Of a stretch of DNA of 64,000 bases, positions 35,305 to 45,450 are shown piece after piece. How positions within the stretch are numbered: the stretch's first letter is position 1; the number at the start of each line of letters is the position of its first letter. The stretch is from Streptococcus sanguinis (GTDB lineage Bacteria; Bacillota; Bacilli; Lactobacillales; Streptococcaceae): assembly GCF_019929225.1 (NCBI RefSeq), contig NZ_JAHZPA010000003.1, positions 182,759 to 246,758 on the forward strand. The letters are read 5' to 3'. The notes beneath the pieces are model-generated. The model saw nothing but the letters and a program-made list of their open reading frames with translations. It was not told where the DNA came from and ran no database searches. Both the position numbers and the translations under genes were made by a program.

Positions 35305-36555
35305 ATGCTCAGAGCAAAAGATATCACGCATGCTCATAAAGTGTTAAAAGATGTGGTAGTCAATACACCTCTTGACTACGACCATTATTTGTCAGAGAAG
35401 TACCAGGCTAAGATTTACCTAAAGAAAGAAAATATGCAGCGGGTGCGCTCTTTTAAACTTCGCGGGGCTTATTATGCCATTTCTCAACTTAATGAAGAGG
35501 AACGCCAGCGTGGGGTTGTCTGTGCTTCTGCGGGAAATCACGCCCAAGGAGTGGCCTATACTTGTAAGGAAATGAAAATTCCAGCCACTATTTTCATGCC
35601 CATCACGACTCCTCAGCAGAAGATTAGCCAGGTCCGCTTCTTTGGTGGTGAATTTGTGAATATCAAGCTGGTTGGAGACACCTTCGATGCTTCGGCTAAG
35701 GCAGCGCTTGACTATACTAAGGCTGAAAATCGCACCTTTATCGATCCTTTTGACAATGAAGATGTCCAAGCGGGTCAAGGGACTGTAGCCTATGAAATCT
35801 TAGACGAGGCCAAGAGAGAAGCTATTACTTTTGATGCAGTTTTGGTACCAGTTGGCGGCGGCGGCCTGATATCAGGAGTCTCAACCTATATCAAAGAAAG
35901 TCAGCCAACTATCGAAGTTATTGGTGTGGAAGCCAACGGTGCCCGCAGTATGAAAGCAGCCTTTGAAGCAGGTGGTCCAGTCAAGCTCAAAGAAATCGAT
36001 AAATTTGCAGACGGTATAGCAGTCCAGAAAGTCGGTGCATCAACCTATGAGGTCACACAAAAGAATGTTCAAAACCTTATCGGTGTAGATGAAGGTCTTA
36101 TTTCAGAGACCATCATTGACCTATACTCCAAGCAAGGGATTGTCGCAGAGCCAGCTGGTGCGGCAAGTGTTGCTGCTTTGGAAGTACTGAGCGAGTATAT
36201 CAAGGGGAAGACTATCTGCTGCATTATCTCAGGTGGTAATAATGACATCAACCGTATGCCAGAGATGGAAGAACGGGCACTTATTTATGATGGTATCAAG
36301 CACTATTTCGTGGTTAACTTCCCGCAGCGTCCAGGTGCCTTGCGTGAATTCGTAAATGATATTTTAGGACCCAATGACGATATTACTCGTTTTGAATATA
36401 TCAAGCGGGCAAGCAAGGGAACAGGACCGGTTTTGATTGGTATTTCTCTGGCTGATAAGCATGATTATGCTTCTTTGATTAACCGTATTGAGCAGTTCGA
36501 TCCGTCCTTTATCAATCTGAACGGGAATGAAACACTCTACAATATGCTTGTCTAA
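35305..36555 (+). CDS. ilvA: Threonine ammonia-lyase (threonine dehydratase)
   Basis: 416 residues, PLP-dependent. The Schiff-base Lys is in RVRSFKLRGAYYA, the phosphate-binding Gly loop is VGGGGLISG, and a single C-terminal ACT-like regulatory domain (about residues 330-416) gives the shorter Gram-positive form. It converts threonine to 2-oxobutanoate for isoleucine synthesis. A weak hairpin without a clear T-tract lies between ilvC and ilvA, so readthrough from the operon is likely. No ilvD or ilvE is in this window. Confidence 0.95.
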   Translation: MLRAKDITHAHKVLKDVVVNTPLDYDHYLSEKYQAKIYLKKENMQRVRSFKLRGAYYAISQLNEEERQRGVVCASAGNHAQGVAYTCKEMKIPATIFMPITTPQQKISQVRFFGGEFVNIKLVGDTFDASAKAALDYTKAENRTFIDPFDNEDVQAGQGTVAYEILDEAKREAITFDAVLVPVGGGGLISGVSTYIKESQPTIEVIGVEANGARSMKAAFEAGGPVKLKEIDKFADGIAVQKVGASTYEVTQKNVQNLIGVDEGLISETIIDLYSKQGIVAEPAGAASVAALEVLSEYIKGKTICCIISGGNNDINRMPEMEERALIYDGIKHYFVVNFPQRPGALREFVNDILGPNDDITRFEYIKRASKGTGPVLIGISLADKHDYASLINRIEQFDPSFINLNGNETLYNMLV

Positions 36556-36592
36556 TTGTAAATATATTTTAGCCTAATTTGTATGCTTTCGT

Positions 36593-36621
36593 TTGAAACT
36601 GCAAATTAAATATGTTAGAAT
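36593..36621 (+). promoter_or_regulatory. Promoter of the SPFH-protein gene
   Basis: TTGAAA at 36593-36598 and TAGAAT at 36616-36621, spacer 17 bp. It lies within the upstream extension of the open frame, supporting the ATG at 36651. Confidence 0.65.
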
Positions 36622-36650
36622 ATACTATAGTGAATCAAGGAGGCTTGAAC

Positions 36651-37544
36651 ATGTTTTTTATTCCATTTTTCTTTATCATATTGATCATAATCTTTATATT
36701 CTTGCTGCTTAGTGCAGTCTATGTGGTTCGTCAGCAATCTGTGGCAATCATTGAGCGTTTTGGACGCTATCACAAAACTAGCAGCAGTGGTATCAATTTC
36801 CGCCTTCCTTTAGGGATTGACAAGATAGCGGCTCGCGTTCAGCTGCGTTTGTTGCAGAGCGAGATTGTCGTTGAGACCAAGACACAGGATAATGTTTTCG
36901 TAACTATGAATGTTGCGACCCAGTATCGTGTAAATGAAAACAACGTGATTGACGCTTATTACAAACTTATGCGGCCAGAAGCTCAGATTAAGTCCTATAT
37001 TGAAGATGCTCTTCGTTCCTCCGTTCCAAAACTGACCTTGGACGAGCTCTTTGAAAAGAAGGACGAAATTGCCCTAGAAGTCCAAAAGCAAGTTGCAGAA
37101 GAAATGTCGACCTATGGCTATATCATTGTCAAAACTCTGATTACCAAGGTTGAGCCTGATGCTGAAGTTAAACAGTCTATGAACGAAATCAATGCGGCGC
37201 AGCGTAAGCGCGTGGCTGCTCAGGAATTGGCTGAAGCGGATAAGATTAAGATTGTGACAGCTGCCTCTGCAGAAGCTGAGAAAGACCGCCTGCATGGTGT
37301 TGGTATTGCCGAGCAGCGGAAGGCCATTGTGGATGGTTTGGCAGATTCGATCAAGGAATTGAAGGGAGCCAATATTGAGTTGACAGAAGAGCAGATTATG
37401 TCTATTCTTTTGACCAACCAGTACCTGGATACGCTGAATAATTTTGCAGATAGTTCGGGTAATAATACCATCTTCCTTCCAGCAAATCCAGAAGGTGTCG
37501 AAAGTATTCGGACTCAGATACTTTCAGCCCTCAAAGCTAAGTAA
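36651..37544 (+). CDS. SPFH/band 7 (stomatin-like) membrane protein
   Basis: 297 residues. One N-terminal membrane helix (residues 2-25) is followed by a band 7 domain (VRQQSVAIIERFGRYHK, TQDNVFVTMNVATQYRV) and an Ala/Glu-rich coiled coil (AAQRKRVAAQELAEADKIK). Family members form scaffolds in functional membrane microdomains, often with proteases; here no NfeD-like partner is adjacent. ATG 36651 follows AAGGAGG at good spacing; the upstream in-frame ATG at 36612 lies at the promoter. Confidence 0.92.
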   Translation: MFFIPFFFIILIIIFIFLLLSAVYVVRQQSVAIIERFGRYHKTSSSGINFRLPLGIDKIAARVQLRLLQSEIVVETKTQDNVFVTMNVATQYRVNENNVIDAYYKLMRPEAQIKSYIEDALRSSVPKLTLDELFEKKDEIALEVQKQVAEEMSTYGYIIVKTLITKVEPDAEVKQSMNEINAAQRKRVAAQELAEADKIKIVTAASAEAEKDRLHGVGIAEQRKAIVDGLADSIKELKGANIELTEEQIMSILLTNQYLDTLNNFADSSGNNTIFLPANPEGVESIRTQILSALKAK

Positions 37545-37590
37545 AGAAAATTCAGAATTATTTAATTTGTTCGAATTTGGTTTGTTTAAG

Positions 37591-37619
37591 TTGACAAACT
37601 GTATAAAAACAATTATAGT
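37591..37619 (+). promoter_or_regulatory. Promoter of the small HTH-like gene
   Basis: Consensus TTGACA at 37591-37596 and TATAGT at 37614-37619, 17-bp spacing: an unusually strong promoter for a 71-residue protein. Confidence 0.75.
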
Positions 37620-37652
37620 AGTTGATGTAGCTAGAATAGAGAGGAGTAAGAA

Positions 37653-37868
37653 ATGGCTAAATCTAATTTCGAGAAAGTAGAATCTGTTGTTAGTTGGGTA
37701 CGTGATAAGAAGATCACCGGTTACCGTATTAGTAAAGAAACAAATGCACGTGAAATGTCTATCATTGCTCTTGCTCAAGGACGTGCAAAAGTGAAAAATA
37801 TCTCTTTTGAAACAGCTCTTGGCTTGATTGATTTCTACGACAAAAACCATGAAAAATTTGAAGACTAA
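37653..37868 (+). CDS. Small conserved protein, possibly HTH (71 aa)
   Basis: 71 residues, mixed charge. The segment ITGYRISKETNAREMSIIALAQGRAKVKNISFETALGLIDFYD looks like the helices of a Cro/XRE-like DNA-binding fold, in which an ISKETNxxxxxIxxLxxGR core recurs. Function unknown. It has its own strong promoter, an AGGAG site and a shared terminator, so it is a genuine expressed gene. Confidence 0.75.
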   Translation: MAKSNFEKVESVVSWVRDKKITGYRISKETNAREMSIIALAQGRAKVKNISFETALGLIDFYDKNHEKFED

Positions 37869-37904
37869 ACTTCAAAATCGTGCAACTGATATTGCTCATT
37901 AAAT

Positions 37905-37945
37905 CAAAAAAGGAATCTGGACTTAGTTCCAGATTCCTTTTTTTT
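37905..37945. terminator. Bidirectional terminator
   Basis: AAAAAAGGAATCTGGA/TCCAGATTCCTTTTTT stem flanked by A and T runs, serving the small gene on + and the amino-acid ABC operon on -. Confidence 0.92.
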
Positions 37946-37966
37946 GTTTTTGAAAATAGAAGTAAT

Positions 37967-38707
37967 TTAGCTGAGGAAACGTTGCAGGAATTCTTTGGTT
38001 CTTTCTTCTTTTGGATTGGTGAAGATATCCTGCGGGCTGCCGGCTTCAGCTATGACGCCCTTGTCCATAAAGATAACACGGCTGGAGACATCACGGGCAA
38101 ATTCCATTTCGTGGGTCACGACAATCATAGTCAGTCCTTCCTGAGCCAGTTCTTTCATGATTTTCAGAACTTCACCAACCATTTCGGGGTCGAGGGCTGA
38201 AGTCGGCTCGTCAAAGAGGATGGCGTCAGGATTCATGGAGAGGGCGCGGGCAATAGCGACTCGCTGCTTCTGACCGCCTGAGAGTTGCTTAGGCTTGGCC
38301 TGCCAGTATTGCTCGCCCATTCCAACCTTGTTGAGGTTTTCTTTGGCAATTTTCTCGGCTTCTGACCGTTCTTTTTTCAGAACTGTTGTCTGAGCGACGA
38401 TGGTATTTTCCAAGACATTAAGATTTTCAAAGAGATTGAAAGACTGAAAGACCATGCCCAGCTTTTCACGGTAATGGGTCAAGTCGTAATTCTCGTCCAG
38501 GACATTCTTGCCGCGATAAAAAATCTGTCCACCAGTTGGTGTTTCCAGAAGGTTAATGGAGCGCAGGAAGGTTGACTTTCCGCTACCGGAACTGCCGATG
38601 ATGGAAATTACTTCTCCTTTATGAACGGTGAGGGAGATGTCCTTGAGGACTTGGTTTTCACCGTAGGACTTTTTGAGATTTTTAATTTCTAGAATAGTTT
38701 CTGTCAT
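37967..38707 (-). CDS. Polar amino-acid ABC transporter ATP-binding protein
   Basis: 246 residues of the GlnQ/HisP class: Walker [11 protein letters not shown]-loop VFQSFNLF, signature LSGGQKQR, Walker [15 protein letters not shown] and H-loop VTHE. It energises import by the fused binding-protein/permease encoded just upstream on the same strand, with which it overlaps by four bases (ATGA). Confidence 0.95.
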   Translation of the reverse strand: MTETILEIKNLKKSYGENQVLKDISLTVHKGEVISIIGSSGSGKSTFLRSINLLETPTGGQIFYRGKNVLDENYDLTHYREKLGMVFQSFNLFENLNVLENTIVAQTTVLKKERSEAEKIAKENLNKVGMGEQYWQAKPKQLSGGQKQRVAIARALSMNPDAILFDEPTSALDPEMVGEVLKIMKELAQEGLTMIVVTHEMEFARDVSSRVIFMDKGVIAEAGSPQDIFTNPKEERTKEFLQRFLS

Positions 38708-40269
38708 GATTTCACTTCTCCTGTCTGCATTTGATTGGCACCTGTCGTGTAGTTGTCTGTGTCAAAGCGTTTTTCAACATAGCGCAGGATGCGTGTCACG
38801 CTGAATGTCAGGACAAAGTAGATTACAGCGATGATAGTAAAGGTTTGGAAGTACTGGTAAGTCTGGGTAGCGATGGTATTTCCAGAGAAATAAAGCTCAA
38901 CCACTGAGATAACGTTCAACACGGATGTATCCTTGATGTTGATGACAAATTCGTTACCAGTTGCAGGCAGAATATTGCGGACGACCTGAGGCAGAACAAT
39001 CTTGCGCATAGTCTGGCCGTGGGTCATACCCAGTGCCGTTGCGGCCTCGAATTGCCCTTTATCAACAGCAAAGATACCACCGCGGACAATCTCGCTCATA
39101 TAAGCTCCGGTATTGATGGAGACGATGAAAATAGCAGCGATAGTTCGGTCGATAGAAATTCCGAAAGCCTGGGCTGTTCCGTAGTAGATAACCATGGACT
39201 GAACAATCATGGGAGTTCCACGGAAAATCTCAATATAGATATTTAAGAACCAGCCGAAGATTTTTTGCAGTGATGCTAGGAGTTTATTCTTAGAAGCTGG
39301 TGCCGTCCGATAAACGCCAATCAGCAGTCCGATGATGAGGCCTGCAATGGTTCCTGTTATCGAAATAAGCAAGGTCAACCCAGCTCCGCGTAGGAATTGA
39401 GGCCAGTTTTCAGCCAGAATCTTAGCAACTTGACTGAAGAATGATTCATTCGTTGTTTCACTATCCGTGTCGACAGGCTGTTTCTGAATCATCTCATCCA
39501 TTAGCTTGACTTGGTCATTGGTAGAAATCTTAGCGATAGCTGCATTAGCTTGCTCGATACGATTGTCATCTTTACGCATCCCAATGGCAATGGAAGCATC
39601 TTCTTCGCCGACTTCAAAGCCTTTCTCAAATTGAATCATTTTGAAGTTGGAGTTGGCAGTCTCGGCAGTCAAGGCTTCTGGCCGCTCAGAGATATAGCCA
39701 TCAATAACACCGGATTCCAAGGCTTGACGCATCTGGGCAAAATCGCCCATAGCTGTTTCTTTTTTGGCGCCAGGCAGCTGGTCAATGAGATTGTAGAGAT
39801 AAACACCTTGCTGGGAAGTGACTTTAGCGTCTTTGAAGTCTTCTAGAGTCTTAGCGGATGCATATTTTCCATCTTTACGAACTAGGAGAACTGGTTCGCT
39901 GGTGTAGTAACTGTTGGAAAAGGCGATTTCCTTTTTTCGCTCGGCAGTTGGACTCATACCTGCAATAATCATGTCAATTTTGCCGGAAGTCAGAGCAGGA
40001 ATCAAGCCATTCCAAGAAGTCTTGACAACCAGAGGTTCCTTACCCATCTCTTGAGCAATTTTTTTGGCAATCTGCACATCGTATCCGTTGGCATATTGGT
40101 TGGTGCCTTCGATTTTTACAGCACCGTTGGAATCGTCATCCTGAGTCCAGTTGAAGGGCGCGTAGGCTGCTTCCATACCGATTCTCAGATAGTCATCGGC
40201 CTGAATAACATGGACCGTTCCTAAGGCGACCAGGAGGGCTGTAAATAAAGTGAGTAATAATTTCTTCAT
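38704..40269 (-). CDS. Amino-acid ABC transporter fused substrate-binding protein and permease
   Basis: 521 residues. It has a signal sequence (cleavage near VIQA-DD) and an extracellular solute-binding domain of the SBP_bac_3 type at about residues 27-265, with [12 protein letters not shown] and [11 protein letters not shown]. The permease domain covers about residues 285-500: several helices, the EAA-type loop [21 protein letters not shown] and an [10 protein letters not shown] signature. Such fusions are common in streptococcal Gln/Glu-type transporters; the exact amino acid is not determined here. Confidence 0.95.
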   Translation of the reverse strand: MKKLLLTLFTALLVALGTVHVIQADDYLRIGMEAAYAPFNWTQDDDSNGAVKIEGTNQYANGYDVQIAKKIAQEMGKEPLVVKTSWNGLIPALTSGKIDMIIAGMSPTAERKKEIAFSNSYYTSEPVLLVRKDGKYASAKTLEDFKDAKVTSQQGVYLYNLIDQLPGAKKETAMGDFAQMRQALESGVIDGYISERPEALTAETANSNFKMIQFEKGFEVGEEDASIAIGMRKDDNRIEQANAAIAKISTNDQVKLMDEMIQKQPVDTDSETTNESFFSQVAKILAENWPQFLRGAGLTLLISITGTIAGLIIGLLIGVYRTAPASKNKLLASLQKIFGWFLNIYIEIFRGTPMIVQSMVIYYGTAQAFGISIDRTIAAIFIVSINTGAYMSEIVRGGIFAVDKGQFEAATALGMTHGQTMRKIVLPQVVRNILPATGNEFVINIKDTSVLNVISVVELYFSGNTIATQTYQYFQTFTIIAVIYFVLTFSVTRILRYVEKRFDTDNYTTGANQMQTGEVKS

Positions 40270-40304
40270 GGTTTTCTCCTGCTTATCTAATAATAGTTCT
40301 TCCT

Positions 40305-40333
40305 ATTCTATCGAAAATTACCGTTCTTTTCAA
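40305..40333 (-). promoter_or_regulatory. Promoter of the amino-acid ABC operon
   Basis: On the minus strand TTGAAA (40333-40328) and TAGAAT (40310-40305) are 17 bp apart. Confidence 0.65.
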
Positions 40334-40400
40334 TCCTAGTAAGCCCTTACTTGATAAAAATGATATAATAGAACAAAATATCTGTAAAGAGAGGTTGAGT

Positions 40401-42296
40401 ATGAAACGATATTTTTATCTTCTGTTGGTTTTATTTTCCTGTCTTTGTTTTGGTCGGGTTGTCTCGGCTGTTGACTATGATATTGAATCCTATCAAGGCG
40501 ATCTGGCCTTGCGTGAGGACAATACAGCTACCTACACAGAGAAAGTGACCTACAAGTTTAATGACGACTATAATGGTCAGATTGTGTCGCTGGGATCTGC
40601 TGGAAAGATGCCCAATGGCTTTGCCATTGATGGGAATCCGACGGTCTCGGTTCTGACGAATGGTGAACCAGATATGGACATTAACCCCCAAGTCAAAGAC
40701 TTGGGAGATGGCTATGAAGTCAAAATCTATAATTCAGGAAACGACGGTGACAGAGTTGTTGTTACTGTGACCTGGCAGCTGAGAAATCTCCTTTTTCTTC
40801 ACAAGGATATTGCTGAGCTCAACTGGACTCCTATCAGCGACTGGGATCAGGGGATAGGAGAGGTCGTTTTAACGGTTTCTGGCTTGAGCAATCCTGATAA
40901 GAGCGAGCTCTTTGCTCATAGTGGCTACTTTGGAACCCAGCCTTTCGTGGATAAGGATGGCACCGACTATCTGGTCAAACTCAATGGAATTGGCTCGGGC
41001 GATAATGTCGAGCTACACGGCTATTGGGATCGACAAGCGGTCTCTCTTGTGTCCCAGAATGAAGACGAGAGCGACTACTTGCCAACCTTTAAAGCTCAAG
41101 AAGAAAAGATTGCCCGCAAGACGGTCTTTTACCGGCAGCTAGGAGAAATTTATATACCCTTGCTGCTCCTATGTGCCATCCTTGCAGCAGCTATTCTTTA
41201 TTTTGTCTTTGCCCAGAAGATCAAGCCTAAGCAGTCTTATCCCAAGAATGCCCGTCTATATGAGGCGCCTCAGGACTTGGCTCCTCTTGTCTTGGCAGAA
41301 AATATTTACGCGGTAGACATGGAGGATGTCGACCCGACTAAGGGCGGCAAGGCAGCGCTGAACTTTGAAAACATGGTTCAGGCGACTTTGTTAGATTTGC
41401 TGGATAGGGGCAATCTCCTCCTGCAGGGAGATGCTGAAAATCCTGTTCTGCAAATAGCGACTTATGATGGGCTGGCAGACTTTGAGAGACGTTTTCTGGG
41501 CATGGCTTTTAACAAGCAATCCCAAGCAAGTGTGAAAGATCTCTTTTCAGCCTATCAAATTTCAGAAGATATTTATAAGCACAAGTCTTCTGCGGATGAG
41601 TCCTATATCCGTAACATAGGTAGTAATATCAAGTCCTTATTTACTAACAGTTTGCGCTCCTTATCTAAAGAAGTGCGCTCGGAAGGCAAGCGTTTGGGTC
41701 TCTTTGGTCACTACCGGCCTCTCAAAGTTCAGGAAAAGAGATTGCTGATTACTGTCATTATTCTAGCTAGTGCTGTTTTGTTGTTCTCTCTTGGATTTTT
41801 GTTTGTCTATATGGCAGCTTTTGAAAGTCTTATCTGGATATATATTCCCTTAGCACTGGTGGGACTTGTTATGATTTGTATTTTTGCTAGTAAGGCGCAG
41901 CTTTATTGGCGAGATGGCGTCCTGAATGATGAAGGCGCGCATGAGTACTATTTGTGGAGAAGTTTTTCAAATATGCTGCGAGATATTGCTCATCTGGACA
42001 AGACAGAAATCGAAGGCATTATCCTGTGGAACCGTCTCTTGGTCTATGCGACCCTCTTTGGCTATGCAGATCGTGTCAGCCGTGTCATGGCTCTGCGTCA
42101 GATTCGCTTGCAAAATCCATCTATGGACAGCTATGTTCAGGCTAACCTGCACTATGCCTTCTATAGCAGTATGCACAGCTTCTCAAACTACGGCCATGTA
42201 GCCACCACAGCCAGTAATTTCTCTGTCTCATCTGGCGGAAGTTCAGGTGGTGGTTTCTCCGGCGGCGGAGGCGGTGGAGGCGGTGGAGCTTTCTGA
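40401..42296 (+). CDS. DUF2207 membrane protein with Gly-rich tail
   Basis: 631 residues. A signal peptide (to about residue 25) is followed by an extracellular beta-rich DUF2207 domain (DYDIESYQGDLALREDNTATYTEKVTYKF) and a helix at about 245-265. A cytoplasmic segment is followed by two helices near 455-500 and a C-terminal domain ending in Ser/Gly and a run of Gly with final Ala-Phe. Members are of unknown function and often lie near cell-wall genes. ATG 40401 is preferred over the in-frame TTG at 40395. Confidence 0.85.
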   Translation: MKRYFYLLLVLFSCLCFGRVVSAVDYDIESYQGDLALREDNTATYTEKVTYKFNDDYNGQIVSLGSAGKMPNGFAIDGNPTVSVLTNGEPDMDINPQVKDLGDGYEVKIYNSGNDGDRVVVTVTWQLRNLLFLHKDIAELNWTPISDWDQGIGEVVLTVSGLSNPDKSELFAHSGYFGTQPFVDKDGTDYLVKLNGIGSGDNVELHGYWDRQAVSLVSQNEDESDYLPTFKAQEEKIARKTVFYRQLGEIYIPLLLLCAILAAAILYFVFAQKIKPKQSYPKNARLYEAPQDLAPLVLAENIYAVDMEDVDPTKGGKAALNFENMVQATLLDLLDRGNLLLQGDAENPVLQIATYDGLADFERRFLGMAFNKQSQASVKDLFSAYQISEDIYKHKSSADESYIRNIGSNIKSLFTNSLRSLSKEVRSEGKRLGLFGHYRPLKVQEKRLLITVIILASAVLLFSLGFLFVYMAAFESLIWIYIPLALVGLVMICIFASKAQLYWRDGVLNDEGAHEYYLWRSFSNMLRDIAHLDKTEIEGIILWNRLLVYATLFGYADRVSRVMALRQIRLQNPSMDSYVQANLHYAFYSSMHSFSNYGHVATTASNFSVSSGGSSGGGFSGGGGGGGGGAF

Positions 42297-42435
42297 TAGA
42301 CAAGCCCTCGCCTATCTGGAAAAGTCTTAGTACTGGCTTTTCCTAGCCTTAAAATTGTGATATAATAAGACCTAATACTCTTTGGGAATTTAACTGCGAC
42401 TTTCCTTGAGTAAACCCTTGTTTCAGGAGTATTCT

Positions 42436-43278
42436 ATGTTTATCATTGAAATTTTTATCTCTATTATTTACGGAATCATCGAAGGAATCACAGAATGGCT
42501 GCCGATTTCCAGTACAGGTCACCTGATTCTGATTCAAGACTTTATCCAGTTTAAAAATCAAAGTCCAGCCTTTATGGAAATGTTTAATGTCGTTATCCAG
42601 CTGGGAGCTATTTTGGCGGTTGTCGTTATCTATTTTGACAAGCTAAACCCTTTTAAACCGGGCAAGTCAGCACGTCAGGTTCAAAAGACCTGGCAGCTTT
42701 GGGCCAAGGTGGTCGTGGCAGCCTTGCCGGCTGCTGTTATCGGCTTATTCTTGGATGATTGGTTTGAAGCGCATTTCTACAATCTGGTCTCTGTGTCAGT
42801 GATGCTGATTGTCTATGGGGCGGCTTTTATCTATCTGGAAAGGCGCGAGCATGAGGAGCCTGTTGTGACAGATTTGGCATATCTTCCTTACAAGACTGCC
42901 TTGCAGATTGGTCTCTTTCAGGTTCTAGCTCTCTTTCCTGGGACTAGCCGTTCTGGTGCTACCATTGTCGGTGGTCTCTTGAATGGTGTCAGTCGTTCTG
43001 TCGTGACAGAGTTCACTTTCTATCTAGGGATCCCCATTATGTTTGGCGCTAGTGGCTGGAAAATTCTCAAGTTCATCAAGAATGGGAACAGTCTGGGATT
43101 TGGGCAAATTTTCTTGCTCTTGGTTGCCATGGGGGTGGCCTTCGGTGTCAGTCTAGTAGTGATTCGTTTCCTGACAGACTACGTCAAAAAGCATGACTTT
43201 ACCGCTTTTGGGAAATATCGGATTGGCCTAGGCGGCGTGCTTCTGGTTTATGCAGCCATCAAAGCTTTGATGGGTTAA
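42436..43278 (+). CDS. uppP: Undecaprenyl-diphosphatase
   Basis: 280 residues with about seven to eight helices. The catalytic motifs are [15 protein letters not shown] near the N terminus and [11 protein letters not shown] in the middle. It dephosphorylates undecaprenyl pyrophosphate to recycle the lipid carrier for peptidoglycan and wall glycans; overproduction gives bacitracin tolerance. ATG 42436 follows CAGGAG; the upstream ATG at 42406 lacks a ribosome-binding site. It sits between DUF2207 and mecA and has its own terminator. Confidence 0.97.
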   Translation: MFIIEIFISIIYGIIEGITEWLPISSTGHLILIQDFIQFKNQSPAFMEMFNVVIQLGAILAVVVIYFDKLNPFKPGKSARQVQKTWQLWAKVVVAALPAAVIGLFLDDWFEAHFYNLVSVSVMLIVYGAAFIYLERREHEEPVVTDLAYLPYKTALQIGLFQVLALFPGTSRSGATIVGGLLNGVSRSVVTEFTFYLGIPIMFGASGWKILKFIKNGNSLGFGQIFLLLVAMGVAFGVSLVVIRFLTDYVKKHDFTAFGKYRIGLGGVLLVYAAIKALMG

Positions 43279-43327
43279 AAAGGTAATTTTAATGTTTCCC
43301 TGACTCTCTCATGTAGTGAAATAAGAA

Positions 43328-43356
43328 GCTCTCGGAATTTTCTGAGAGTTTTTTAT
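43328..43356 (+). terminator. uppP terminator
   Basis: CTCTCGGAA/TTCTGAGAG hairpin with T6 tail. Confidence 0.88.
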
Positions 43357-43392
43357 TGTAACTTTCATTTTCAGACCAATACTAGCTATTTT

Positions 43393-43421
43393 TTGAAATA
43401 CGGGGGATTTTTTAGTATAAT
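43393..43421 (+). promoter_or_regulatory. mecA promoter
   Basis: TTGAAA at 43393-43398 and TATAAT at 43416-43421, spacer 17 bp. Confidence 0.75.
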
Positions 43422-43451
43422 AGTAGGACTAGAAGTGTATGAGGTAGAGAT

Positions 43452-44204
43452 ATGGAAATGAAACAGATTAGTGATTCGACCATAAAAATCACGATTCAGC
43501 TGGAAGATTTGGAAGAGCGCGGCATGGAAATGGCCGATTTCTTGGTTCCCCAAGAAAAGACGGAAGAGTTTTTCTATACTATCTTAGATGAGTTGGAAAT
43601 GCCGGATAATTTTTTGGACAGCGGTATGCTGAGTTTCCGTGTGACGCCTAAGCCAGATAAGGTGGATGTGTTTGTTACCAAGTCTAAGTTGGATAAGAAT
43701 CTGAGTTTTGAGGATTTGGCAGATCTGCCAGACATGGATGAGCTATCTCATATGTCTCCCGATGAATTCCTCAAGACATTGGAAAAGAGCATTTTTGAAA
43801 AGAGCAAGGAAGATATAGAAGCAGTCCAATCTTTGGAAACAGCCGAAGCAGAGGAAGGGGAACAGCTCTCTCGGGAGGCGGCTGATGAGCAGTCGGCAGA
43901 AAATGCAGAGCGCTATATATACTATATCCTGCGTTTTGAAGATATTAAGGCTGCTGCGGCCTTTGCCCAGACGGTGGACTATAAGATTGACTTATCAGAA
44001 CTTTATAAATATGATTCAGCTTATTATTTGACGATTTTGGTGGACGTTGAAGGCTTCCCAGAACGCTATCCAGCTTGGCTCTTGGCCAAGATGCGTGAAT
44101 TCGCAGATGATTCAGATATCACTCGGGCGGTGCTGCAGGAGCACGGTCATCTGCTTTTGGTGACAGATGCGGTCTCTGGCCTGCAGAAGGTTGAATGCCT
44201 ATGA
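43452..44204 (+). CDS. mecA: Adaptor protein MecA
   Basis: 250 residues. The N-terminal substrate-binding domain (MEMKQISDSTIKITI, LEERGMEMADF) and C-terminal ClpC-binding domain (YYILRFEDIKAAAAFA) are joined by a Glu-rich linker. MecA delivers targets such as competence regulators to ClpC-ClpP. The stop overlaps the start of the rgpG gene, as in other streptococci. Confidence 0.96.
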   Translation: MEMKQISDSTIKITIQLEDLEERGMEMADFLVPQEKTEEFFYTILDELEMPDNFLDSGMLSFRVTPKPDKVDVFVTKSKLDKNLSFEDLADLPDMDELSHMSPDEFLKTLEKSIFEKSKEDIEAVQSLETAEAEEGEQLSREAADEQSAENAERYIYYILRFEDIKAAAAFAQTVDYKIDLSELYKYDSAYYLTILVDVEGFPERYPAWLLAKMREFADDSDITRAVLQEHGHLLLVTDAVSGLQKVECL

Positions 44205-45361
44205 TTACTTTTCCTTTAAAGTTTATCTTGGTATTGTTGGGAACTTTTTTTATCGGGGTGATTCTGACACCCTTGGTTAGGCTCCTAGCCTTTAAGATTG
44301 GTGCGGTAGATTATCCCAATGCTCGTCGCATCAATAAAAAGCCCATGCCTAGCAGTGGCGGGTTGGCGATTGTAGCGGCCTTTTCTATCTCTACTCTGCT
44401 CTTGATGCCGCAAATTGTTGCTGTAGATTTTTTTGGACAGACCTATTTTGATTATGTTTGGCCGGTCGTTCTAGGTGGTTTGATTATTGCCTTTACAGGG
44501 CTGGTTGATGATATCAAAGAACTATCGCCTCTGCTGAAAATGGGGGGAATTGTTCTAGCAGCCAGTCTAATCTGGTGGCTGACAGATTTCCGATTGGATG
44601 ATTTTAAGATTCCTTTTGGCGGACCTTTCCTACATTTTGAGCCTTGGCTGTCCTATATTTTGACAGTGGTGTGGATTATTTCTATCACCAATGCAGTTAA
44701 TTTGATTGACGGTTTGGATGGTCTGGTGAGTGGGGTGTCCATCATCTCCTTGGTTACGATGGGGATTGTTTCTTACTTCTTTTTGCCCCAGCACAATCTC
44801 TTTTTGACCCTGACTATTTTCGTCTTGGTCTTGTCAATTGCGGGTTTTTTTCCTTACAATTACCACCCAGCTATCATCTATCTTGGCGATACGGGGGCCC
44901 TCTTCATCGGCTTTATGATTGCTGTTCTGTCCTTGCAAGGACTAAAAAATGCGACGGCTGTTGCGGTGGTGACGCCTATGATTATCTTAGGAGTGCCGAT
45001 TACGGATACTTTTCTAGCGATTATCCGCCGTACTCTGTCTGGCCAGAAATTCTACACGCCTGACAAGCACCATCTCCATCACAGACTTTTGTCCTTGGGA
45101 TTGACTCATCGAGGAACAGTGTTGGTTATCTATGGGATTTCACTGGTCTTTGCCATGATTTCTCTCTTGTTGAATGTTTCCAGTCGAATTGGTGGCGTGC
45201 TCTTGATGATAGGCTTACTTCTGGGTGTTGAGCTCTTTGCTGAGCTGGTCGGAGTGTTGGGGCCTAATCGTACTCCTTTGCTCAATATTCTCCGCTTTAT
45301 TGGCAACTCCTCCTACCGAGAGGAAGTTCGGCGGAAATGGCGTCAAAAGAGGAATAAATAA
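44201..45361 (+). CDS. rgpG: UDP-GlcNAc:undecaprenyl-phosphate GlcNAc-1-P transferase (TagO/WecA family)
   Basis: 386 residues with about ten helices, of the MraY/WecA family. The cytoplasmic catalytic motifs are GLVDDIKE, NLIDGLDGLVSG and DKHHLHHRLLSLG. It starts wall-glycan synthesis (rhamnan or teichoic-acid type) by loading GlcNAc-1-P on the lipid carrier. The ATG at 44201 overlaps the mecA stop as ATGA; a second ATG two codons upstream (44195) is also possible. Adjacent uppP recycles the same carrier. Confidence 0.93.
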   Translation: MITFPLKFILVLLGTFFIGVILTPLVRLLAFKIGAVDYPNARRINKKPMPSSGGLAIVAAFSISTLLLMPQIVAVDFFGQTYFDYVWPVVLGGLIIAFTGLVDDIKELSPLLKMGGIVLAASLIWWLTDFRLDDFKIPFGGPFLHFEPWLSYILTVVWIISITNAVNLIDGLDGLVSGVSIISLVTMGIVSYFFLPQHNLFLTLTIFVLVLSIAGFFPYNYHPAIIYLGDTGALFIGFMIAVLSLQGLKNATAVAVVTPMIILGVPITDTFLAIIRRTLSGQKFYTPDKHHLHHRLLSLGLTHRGTVLVIYGISLVFAMISLLLNVSSRIGGVLLMIGLLLGVELFAELVGVLGPNRTPLLNILRFIGNSSYREEVRRKWRQKRNK

Positions 45362-45380
45362 GAATAGCTCTAAACAAAAT

Positions 45381-45404
45381 AAAAGCCTTTTGGGCTTTTT
45401 TTTG
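45381..45404 (+). terminator. rgpG terminator
   Basis: AAAAGCC/GGGCTTTT with TTTT loop and a T-run; a TATACT that may serve the suf operon follows at once at 45406-45411. Confidence 0.88.
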
Positions 45405-45450
45405 GTATACTAAAGTATGTAAATCAGCTAAGCAAAGAAAGGAAAAAGAA

